A DNA stretch of 19,695 nt from Bacillota bacterium. GTDB taxonomy: Bacteria > Bacillota > Clostridia > Christensenellales > Aristaeellaceae. Under the pieces are notes generated by a model. It saw only the letters and a list, made by a program, of their open reading frames with translations, was not told the DNA's origin and searched no databases. Where the stretch lies: contig JAEZLW010000030.1 in assembly GCA_023415145.1 (NCBI GenBank), forward strand, positions 1 through 19,695. Direction: 5' to 3'. Below are positions 14,675 to 19,695 of this stretch, piece after piece (within the stretch, counting starts at the first letter, position 1; each line of letters opens with the position of its first letter). The position numbers and the translations under genes are program-made.

Positions 14675-15439
14675 ATGGCGGAACCCATCTTAAAAGCAAA
14701 CAACCTGGGTATCACCTTCGGCGGACTGAAGGCCGTGAGCCATTTCAACCTGGAGATCAATGAGGGCGAACTGGTGGGCTTAATCGGTCCCAACGGCGCG
14801 GGGAAGACAACGGTGTTCAATCTGCTGACCGGCGTCTACAAGCCCACGGAAGGCTCCGTGTATCTTTGCGGGCAGCGGATGAACGGCAAAAAGACCCATG
14901 AGATCGTTGCTTCCGGCATCGCCCGCACCTTCCAAAACATCCGCTTGTTCAAAAAGATGACGGTGCTGGAGAACGTGCTCATTTCCTTCACAGGCCGGCT
15001 CAAGTATGGCATGTTCGGCTCACTCATGCGTACAGCCGGATTCTTTCGGGAAGAGGAGCAAATTCGCAAACAGGCCATGGATCTGCTTGCCGTGTTCAAC
15101 CTACAGGACAAGGCTGACTGGAACGCGGAAAACCTGCCTTACGGCCAGCAGCGCAAGCTGGAAATCGCCCGCGCCCTGGCTACCGATTGCAAAATGCTGC
15201 TGCTGGATGAGCCTGCCGCTGGCATGAATCCTACGGAAACAGCGGAATTATTGGCCTGCATCAACGTCATCCGCAAAAAGTTCCCCATCTCCATTTTGCT
15301 GATCGAGCATGATATGAGCCTGGTGATGAACATTTGTGAGCGTATTGTCGTCATCGATTATGGCGAGATCATCGCCCATGGCCTGCCTGACGAGATCGCC
15401 CACAATCCAAAGGTCATCGCCGCGTATCTGGGCGAATAG
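14675..15439 (+). CDS. livG: Branched-chain amino-acid ABC transporter ATPase LivG
   Basis: A 254-residue cytoplasmic ATP-binding subunit. Walker A is GPNGAGKTT (38-46), Q-loop Gln87 in 'ARTFQNIRLFKKMTVLENVL', a LivG-type signature 'PYGQQRKLEIARALA' (155-169) in place of LSGGQ, Walker B 'MLLLDEP' (174-180) and the switch His212 in 'IEHDMSLV'. The C-terminus 'VIAAYLGE' is the usual ending. AAAGGAGG at 14657-14664 lies 10 nt before the ATG. It forms a heterodimer with LivF, encoded 12 nt downstream. No odd features. Confidence 0.96.
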   Translation: MAEPILKANNLGITFGGLKAVSHFNLEINEGELVGLIGPNGAGKTTVFNLLTGVYKPTEGSVYLCGQRMNGKKTHEIVASGIARTFQNIRLFKKMTVLENVLISFTGRLKYGMFGSLMRTAGFFREEEQIRKQAMDLLAVFNLQDKADWNAENLPYGQQRKLEIARALATDCKMLLLDEPAAGMNPTETAELLACINVIRKKFPISILLIEHDMSLVMNICERIVVIDYGEIIAHGLPDEIAHNPKVIAAYLGE

Positions 15440-15451
15440 GAGGGGTTCAAT

Positions 15452-16156
15452 ATGCTGAGCGTGAAAGACCTGCATGTACATTACGGAGCCATTCATGCCA
15501 TCAAGGGGGTTTCCCTTCAGGTGAACGATGGGGAGATCGTTTCCCTCATCGGGGCCAATGGCGCGGGGAAAACCACCATCCTGCACACCATCTCCGGGCT
15601 CATTAAAGCAACCTCGGGTAAGATCACCCTGGGTGACGTCAATTTGCGCACCACCGAGCCTTACAACATCATCAACATGGGCATGGCGCATGTGCCCGAG
15701 GGGCGCCACGTGTTCAGCCGCATGACGGTAATGGAAAATCTTCGCATGGGCGCATATACCTTGTCCGACAAAGATCAGGTTGCCAAAAACATAGAAACAG
15801 TATTTTCCAGCTTCCCCCGCCTGAAGGAGCGGGCACGGCAGGTTGCCGGCACACTCTCCGGCGGCGAGCAGCAGATGCTGGCCACCGGCCGTGCGCTGAT
15901 GGCAAACCCGAAGATTCTTTTGATGGACGAACCCTCCATGGGCTTGTCTCCCATCCTGGTCAAGGAAATCTTTCGCATTATCCAAACGCTGCACGAGAAG
16001 GGCATTACCATTCTGTTGGTGGAGCAGAACGCCAAGGTCGCCCTCACCGTGTCCAGCCGCGCCTATGTGCTGGAGACAGGCACCATCGCCATGTCCGGCA
16101 ACGCCGCAGAGCTGATGGAAGACGACCGGGTAAGAAAGGCATATCTGGGGGCCTGA
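15452..16156 (+). CDS. livF: Branched-chain amino-acid ABC transporter ATPase LivF
   Basis: A 234-residue second ATPase of the importer. Walker A is GANGAGKTT (34-42), with 'VPEGRHVFSRMTVMENLRMG' after it, an ABC signature LSGGEQQ (135-141) and Walker B 'ILLMDEP' (155-161). At the switch position it has Gln192 ('VEQNAKVAL') rather than His; this is the normal LivF state, so the pair LivG(His)/LivF(Gln) is as expected. AGGAGGGG precedes the ATG. It is the last gene of the operon and is followed within about 25 nt by a strong terminator. Confidence 0.96.
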   Translation: MLSVKDLHVHYGAIHAIKGVSLQVNDGEIVSLIGANGAGKTTILHTISGLIKATSGKITLGDVNLRTTEPYNIINMGMAHVPEGRHVFSRMTVMENLRMGAYTLSDKDQVAKNIETVFSSFPRLKERARQVAGTLSGGEQQMLATGRALMANPKILLMDEPSMGLSPILVKEIFRIIQTLHEKGITILLVEQNAKVALTVSSRAYVLETGTIAMSGNAAELMEDDRVRKAYLGA

Positions 16157-16182
16157 TGCTTTGAACTTTTGGATGCCATTCT

Positions 16183-16211
16183 CACCGGAGCGACCGCTCC
16201 GGTGTTTTTTT
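16183..16211 (+). terminator. Intrinsic terminator of the liv operon
   Basis: A 9-bp stem, CACCGGAGC (16183-16191) with GCTCCGGTG (16196-16204), a 4-nt loop, followed by seven T residues (16205-16211). A textbook Rho-independent terminator. Confidence 0.95.
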
Positions 16212-16222
16212 GTTGTCTTGCA

Positions 16223-16251
16223 TTGACACATGCTTTCTATGCAACTATAAT
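16223..16251 (+). promoter_or_regulatory. Consensus sigma-A promoter of nagB
   Basis: TTGACA (16223-16228), 17-nt spacer, TATAAT (16246-16251). Transcription should begin around 16258, at the edge of the inverted repeat described next. Confidence 0.9.
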
Positions 16252-16257
16252 GTAATA

Positions 16258-16274
16258 GGACAATTTGATTGTCC
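16258..16274. promoter_or_regulatory. Inverted repeat at the nagB transcription start, candidate operator
   Basis: GGACAAT-TTG-ATTGTCC, arms of 7 nt with a 3-nt centre, placed on the expected +1 site. A repressor bound here would block initiation. The regulator (perhaps a GntR-type amino-sugar repressor) is inferred from context only. Confidence 0.5.
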
Positions 16275-16320
16275 GCCATAAGAATTTTGTTGTATATCAA
16301 CGGTTTGCAAAAATCAAAGA

Positions 16321-16336
16321 ATAATACATGTATTAT
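16321..16336. promoter_or_regulatory. Perfect 16-bp palindrome next to the nagB ribosome site
   Basis: ATAATACATGTATTAT is its own complement, and ends where the ribosome site GGAGGAG (16337-16343) begins. It could be a second operator, or an RNA hairpin affecting translation. It differs from the TGGTCTAGACCA-type sites of known NagR/DasR regulators. Confidence 0.5.
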
Positions 16337-16347
16337 GGAGGAGTCTC

Positions 16348-17073
16348 ATGCAGATCCATTTGTTCGATACCGCCGCCCAGGTCGGCCAGGCTGCCGCCAT
16401 CCTGATTGCTTCACAAATCATGCAAAAACCCGACAGTGTTCTGGGGCTGGCCACCGGATCATCCCCCATCCCCACCTACCGTCAATTGATCGCCTGGCAC
16501 AAAGAGGGCGTGGTGGATTTTTCCCGGGCCATCACCTTCAATCTGGATGAATATGTAGGCCTCCCGGCAGATCACCCTGCCAGCTACCGCGCTTTCATGC
16601 AGGCCGAGCTTTTCTCCCAAATCAATGTCCGGCAGGAGAATATACACATTCCCAACGGAAGCGCAAAAAGCCTGCAGCGGGAATGCAGCGATTATGACAC
16701 TGCCATCTCCCGTGCGGGGGGCATCGACCTGCAGCTTCTTGGCATTGGCCGCAACGGCCATATCGGCTTCAATGAACCCCACGAGCAGTTTGTATATGGC
16801 TGTCACGTGGTACATCTTACCCAAAGCACCATTGATGCCAACCGCCGCTTCTTTGCGCCTGGCGAGGAGGTACCAAGCAAAGCCGTCAGCCTTGGGGTGG
16901 GCAGCATCATGAATGCCCGCCGCGTAGTGCTGATTGCAACAGGCGCCGATAAGGCCCAGTCCATCCGCCGCGCCATACGGGAAGATGTTAATCCGCAGGT
17001 TCAAGCCTCCATCCTGCGTACCCACCGCGACGTAATTTTCTTGCTGGACCGTGCCGCCGCCGGGATGCTGTAG
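16348..17073 (+). CDS. nagB: Glucosamine-6-phosphate deaminase NagB
   Basis: A 241-residue cytoplasmic enzyme that converts glucosamine-6-phosphate to fructose-6-phosphate and ammonia, feeding amino sugars into glycolysis. Phosphate/sugar loop 'LGLATGSSPIPTY' (32-44), catalytic 'FNLDEYVGL' with Asp67, and 'GIGRNGHIGFNEP' with Asn136, His138 and Glu143. The Asn (not Asp) in this loop is the usual Bacillus/Clostridium form. Length matches the short Gram-positive type (about 240-245 aa) rather than the 266-aa allosteric E. coli enzyme, so allosteric control by N-acetylglucosamine-6-phosphate is less likely. GGAGGAG precedes the ATG by 4 nt. It stands alone: no nagA or PTS gene is adjacent in the window. 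It has its own promoter with two candidate operators, and a double-hairpin repeat begins 2 nt after its stop. Confidence 0.96.
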   Translation: MQIHLFDTAAQVGQAAAILIASQIMQKPDSVLGLATGSSPIPTYRQLIAWHKEGVVDFSRAITFNLDEYVGLPADHPASYRAFMQAELFSQINVRQENIHIPNGSAKSLQRECSDYDTAISRAGGIDLQLLGIGRNGHIGFNEPHEQFVYGCHVVHLTQSTIDANRRFFAPGEEVPSKAVSLGVGSIMNARRVVLIATGADKAQSIRRAIREDVNPQVQASILRTHRDVIFLLDRAAAGML

Positions 17074-17075
17074 GG

Positions 17076-17130
17076 CCAGGGGCGCTGCCCCCGGGACCCC
17101 TGCCAAAGGGATACATCCCTTTGGAATCCC
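17076..17130 (+). repeat. GC-rich double-hairpin repeat, copy C
   Basis: First stem CCAGGGGC (17076-17083) with GCCCCCGG (17087-17094), one mismatch. Second stem CCAAAGGGAT (17103-17112) with ATCCCTTTGG (17115-17124), followed by AATCCCCC. Same order, spacing and near-same sequence as copy A, and again starting 2 nt beyond a stop codon. Confidence 0.85.
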
Positions 17131-17160
17131 CCATTTCATAAAGACCCAATAAAGCAAATA

Positions 17161-17202
17161 CTGCCCCTCTCCCGCAATATCGTGAAGAAGGGCAGCATTT
17201 TT
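17161..17202. terminator. Possible bidirectional terminator between nagB and the HEAT-repeat gene
   Basis: CTGCCC (17161-17166) pairs with GGGCAG (17190-17195) across a long loop. A TTTTT run follows at 17198-17202 on the plus strand, and a T-rich stretch follows on the minus strand. The short stem and long loop make this only moderately convincing. Confidence 0.45.
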
Positions 17203-17215
17203 CCTATATGGGACT

Positions 17216-17548
17216 TTAACTTTTTCCTTTAATCTTCCCCAGCGCACCGTGAAGTGCCTCAACCACCTGGGGGTCTGCCTCGCTCTTCAATAAATGCTCG
17301 ATATGGGCGCGCAGCTTGGTGTCGGAGTATTCCGCCATGGCATTGGCTACAGCCACGCGAACCTTGGGCTCCGGGCTGCGCAGAAGCGTAACCAGCGCAT
17401 TGAAACTCGCCTCACCGCGAACCTTGCCGAGCCCTGCAATCGCTGCCAAACGTACATCTTCATCCCGGCTTTCGGCAAGTTTTGCCAGCTCCGCATCCTT
17501 CTTCTTATCAATCAGCTTTTGAACCTTGGATAAACTGTTACCGAACAT
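17216..17548 (-). CDS. Small HEAT-repeat domain protein
   Basis: A 110-residue soluble, helical protein. After a short N-terminal helix (MFGNSLSKVQKLIDKKKDAEL), about three HEAT/PBS-lyase-type repeats follow: 'DEDVRLAAIAGLGKV', 'EPKVRVAVANAMAEY', 'DPQVVEALHGALGKI'. Such repeats bind other proteins; no catalytic residues are seen. I start it at 17548; upstream in-frame sequence to 17776 would overlap the next gene and has no ribosome site. The ribosome site is unusual: a run of eight Gs (17562-17555) 6 nt before the ATG. An inverted repeat TCACA/TGTGA (17589-17602) lies about 50 nt upstream. It is a stand-alone gene between terminators; role unknown. Confidence 0.78.
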   Translation of the reverse strand: MFGNSLSKVQKLIDKKKDAELAKLAESRDEDVRLAAIAGLGKVRGEASFNALVTLLRSPEPKVRVAVANAMAEYSDTKLRAHIEHLLKSEADPQVVEALHGALGKIKGKS

Positions 17549-17646
17549 AATATACCCCCCCCATATAAAATATAAGTACTGTATTCTCTCACAGTTTTGT
17601 GAACAGCGAATGAACACAGGTTTCCCCATCGCTTGATTTTGTATCA

Positions 17647-17683
17647 GAAAACGCCCCGCACCGGAAAATCGGCGACAGGGCGT
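17647..17683 (-). terminator. Terminator of the BMP-type transporter operon
   Basis: On the minus strand ACGCCCTGT pairs with the complement ending GGGGCGT (17683-17675 with 17659-17651, two G-T pairs), with an inner 3-bp stem and then a short T-run (17653-17647 region, TTTTC). It begins 5 nt after the permease stop codon. Confidence 0.7.
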
Positions 17684-17687
17684 GATA

Positions 17688-18656
17688 TTACCGCTCTTCC
17701 CTGAAATAATTGATGCCGCAGCTTCTGGGCTGCTGGTTTTCGCGGCGCATTTTAATGCTGGACACCACCAGCACAATGCATGTGGTCACGAAGGGCACCA
17801 TGGCGAACACCGCACCGGGAATGGAAATGACGGAATTTGGGATGTACAGCCGGAGCACGCTCAGCGCGCCGAACACCAGCGAGCCCAGGATGGCCCTGTA
17901 CGGGCTCCAGGCGGCAAAGATGACCAGCGCCACCGCAATCCACCCCTGGCCTGCCACGGCGTTGTAGGTCCAGCTTCCGCCGCAGGTAACCAGGGCGATA
18001 TACCCCCCGCCCAGTCCGCAGATACCTCCGCCCAGAATAATATGAACATACTTGTACAAGCTTACGTCCACTCCGGCCGCATCCGCGGCCGCCGGATTCT
18101 CACCCACAGCCCGAACGTTCAACCCCATTCGGGTGTGATGCAGGTACCAGCCGGCGGCTATGGCCAGTACCACCGCCAGGTAGGTGAATATGCTATGGTT
18201 GAACAGCAGCTTGCCAATGTAGGGTATGCCCGTCAGCGCACCCATTTGCAAGGGCCGGAAGGCGGCCTTTACAGAATCCGCCACCACCGCCGCGCCGTTA
18301 GGCGACGTATTGATCATATTTCCGCCCAGGAAATTGGCCAGGCCCGTGCCGAAAATGGTGAGCGTAAGGCCCGTAACATTCTGGTTTGCCCTCAGCGTCA
18401 CCGTCAGAAATGCGTACATCAGCGCACCGATGGCTCCGCCCAGGAAGGAAAACACAAGCGCCATCAAGGGGCTAACAAAATAGTACCCGCCCATGAACCC
18501 CAGCACGGCGCCCATGTACATCATGCCCTCCACACCAAGGTTCAAATTCCCAGCCTTTTCGGTTAGTATCTCCCCCAGCGTGCCAAACAGAAGCGGAACC
18601 CCCGCCAGCATGGAGGCATAGACAAAGGCCACCAGTGTATCCACAAACGCTGTCAT
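17688..18656 (-). CDS. BMP-family ABC transporter permease (YufQ/NupQ-like, probable nucleoside uptake)
   Basis: A 322-residue integral membrane protein of the permease family that works with BmpA-type lipoproteins; in Bacillus subtilis the relatives NupP/NupQ import nucleosides. Signatures: 'PLLFGTLGEILTEKAGNLNLGVEGMMYMGA' near the N-terminus, the coupling loop 'AVGENPAAADAAGVDVSLYKY', and 'GQGWIAVALVIFAAWSPYRAILGSLVFGA'. Eight to nine hydrophobic segments are visible. It overlaps the upstream permease by 4 nt (ATGA), so translation is coupled. Followed by a terminator. Substrate (purine nucleoside versus another small molecule) is inferred from the family. Confidence 0.9.
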   Translation of the reverse strand: MTAFVDTLVAFVYASMLAGVPLLFGTLGEILTEKAGNLNLGVEGMMYMGAVLGFMGGYYFVSPLMALVFSFLGGAIGALMYAFLTVTLRANQNVTGLTLTIFGTGLANFLGGNMINTSPNGAAVVADSVKAAFRPLQMGALTGIPYIGKLLFNHSIFTYLAVVLAIAAGWYLHHTRMGLNVRAVGENPAAADAAGVDVSLYKYVHIILGGGICGLGGGYIALVTCGGSWTYNAVAGQGWIAVALVIFAAWSPYRAILGSLVFGALSVLRLYIPNSVISIPGAVFAMVPFVTTCIVLVVSSIKMRRENQQPRSCGINYFREER

Positions 18657-19690
18657 GATTCCGCCTCCTTCCTTTGGGATTCTTTGCGCATCATCAGCCG
18701 GTAGGTCAAGAAAAACTCAGCCCCCAGCACAAAGAACAGGATGATGCCCTGCAGCACCTGGGCCACGGATGTGGAGATTTTGAAAACCGACTGGATCGTA
18801 CCGCAGCCCTTTTCCAACACTCCGAACAAAACGGATACCACCATGATGCCCACAGGAGATAAACGGGCCAGCCAGGCTACGGTAATGGCTGTAAAGCCGA
18901 CTCCACCGGCCACCGATTCCGTCAGCACCCTATCCGCACCGCTGACTTTCATCACTCCGGCCAGGCCGCAGATGCCTGCGCTTAAAAACATGGTTCGAAG
19001 AACAATCTTTTTCACCGGCATGCCGGCGTACCGTGCGGTGTTTTCGTTTTCGCCAACCACGGTCAGCTCATACCCCTGCTTGGTGTACCGAAGGTACAAC
19101 AGCACTGCCACGACCAAAGCCAAGGCCACAATCCACCCGATATGCACCCCCAGGACCACAGGCATTCTGGCGCTGGCCGCAAAGCGGGGCATTTGCGGAA
19201 AGCCCATGGATTTGGGGTCCTTCCATGGCCCTTCCCGAAGGTATTGAATCATGTACAGCGCCACATAGTTCATCATCAGTGTAAACAGCGTTTCGTTGGT
19301 GCCAAAGCGTGTCTTGAACCAGGCCGGGATCATGCCCCACAGCCCTGCCAACAGGATACCGACAATCGCCATTACGATCAGCAGCAGCCAGGAGGGCAGT
19401 GTGTTGTGACGATAAGCAAAGTAGCTGGCCGCAATGGCACCGATGCAGATTTGTCCTTCCGCGCCGATGTTCCAGAATTTCATTTTGAAGGCAAGCAAAA
19501 TCCCCAAAGCCGTCATGCAAAGCGGGATGGCGATTTTCACCGTCTCACGGATATTGCTTTCGCTGCCCAGAGCGCCGGAAATCAGGGTGCCATATACGGC
19601 TATGGGATTAAGCCCCAGTGCCAGCAAAAACAGTCCGCCTGTGCAAAGCGCCGCAACCACCGCCAAAAGGCGGTAGGCGGCAGCCTTCAC
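18653..19690 (-). CDS. BMP-family ABC transporter permease (YufP/NupP-like), start near the window edge
   Basis: At least 345 residues; partner permease of the one just downstream. Signatures: 'LLAFKMKFWNIGAEGQICIGAIAASY', 'RFGTNETLFTLMMNYVALYMIQYL', the coupling loop 'VVGENENTARYAGMPVKKIVL' and 'GVGFTAITVAWLARLSPVG'. GTG 19690 is the first in-frame start in view, but the five bases before it (CTCCC) show no ribosome site, and the frame is open to the edge. Relatives begin roughly this far before the first membrane span, so the true start is this GTG or a few codons outside. The ATPase and lipoprotein genes expected with it would lie further right, outside the window. Confidence 0.88.
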   Translation of the reverse strand: MKAAAYRLLAVVAALCTGGLFLLALGLNPIAVYGTLISGALGSESNIRETVKIAIPLCMTALGILLAFKMKFWNIGAEGQICIGAIAASYFAYRHNTLPSWLLLIVMAIVGILLAGLWGMIPAWFKTRFGTNETLFTLMMNYVALYMIQYLREGPWKDPKSMGFPQMPRFAASARMPVVLGVHIGWIVALALVVAVLLYLRYTKQGYELTVVGENENTARYAGMPVKKIVLRTMFLSAGICGLAGVMKVSGADRVLTESVAGGVGFTAITVAWLARLSPVGIMVVSVLFGVLEKGCGTIQSVFKISTSVAQVLQGIILFFVLGAEFFLTYRLMMRKESQRKEAES

Positions 19691-19695
19691 GGGAG

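Noticed and set aside
15248..16300. 350-codon open frame on the minus strand
   Set aside because: It is antisense to livG/livF, crosses the liv terminator and the nagB promoter, and has no motifs.
1423..17130. Possible CRISPR array from the repeated GC-rich units
   Set aside because: The three copies are thousands of bases apart, differ in length and are self-complementary elements, not evenly spaced direct repeats.
17682..18566. 294-codon open frame on the plus strand
   Set aside because: It is antisense to the BMP-type permease; His/Gln/Arg-rich and without a ribosome site.

Overview
The window looks like chromosomal DNA from a mid-to-high GC low-abundance-type Firmicute (class Clostridia). 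This is inferred from strong AGGAGG-type ribosome sites, near-perfect sigma-A promoters (TTGACA-17-TATAAT, twice), GC-rich double-hairpin repeats of a kind common in Clostridia, a Bacillus/Clostridium-type NagB motif and a BMP-family (YufP/YufQ-like) nucleoside permease pair. No RNA gene or taxonomic marker is present, so nothing finer than this is supported.

Layout. 215-3896, plus strand: an HI0933/BaiN-type flavoprotein with its own promoter, then a closely packed, visibly AT-richer trio of a VOC (glyoxalase-fold) protein, a YbhE-type lactonase beta-propeller and a degenerate aminoglycoside-phosphotransferase-like protein. A strong hairpin at 3909-3943 separates this convergently from the minus-strand block 10856-4001. 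In reading order that block holds a secreted protein with an internal duplication, a 939-residue zinc-ribbon/membrane/TPR-like repeat protein, a repeat-rich spacer (6480-6754), an acyltransferase-3 membrane protein and an M29 aminopeptidase whose start overlaps the acyltransferase end by 35 nt.

11198-16211, plus strand: a complete branched-chain amino-acid (HAAT family) ABC importer in the order livJ-H-M-G-F. It has a consensus promoter, a structured leader, a terminator plus second promoter between livJ and livH (fits excess binding protein over membrane parts), and a strong terminator after livF. nagB (16348-17073) follows under its own consensus promoter with two palindromes that look like operators. 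A small HEAT-repeat gene (17548-17216) lies convergent to it. The minus-strand BMP-type permease pair (19690-17688) runs in from the right edge; its lipoprotein and ATPase genes would lie outside the window.

The metabolic theme is uptake and catabolism of amino acids/peptides, amino sugars and probably nucleosides. The least explained parts are (i) the 9574-6755 / 10856-9651 gene pair, encoding a large exported repeat protein and a secreted partner of unknown role, and (ii) a family of GC-rich double-hairpin repeats (1423, 6278, 17076), one copy of which sits in frame inside the acyltransferase gene. I found no CRISPR array, phage, transposase, tRNA or rRNA, and no clear defence system.
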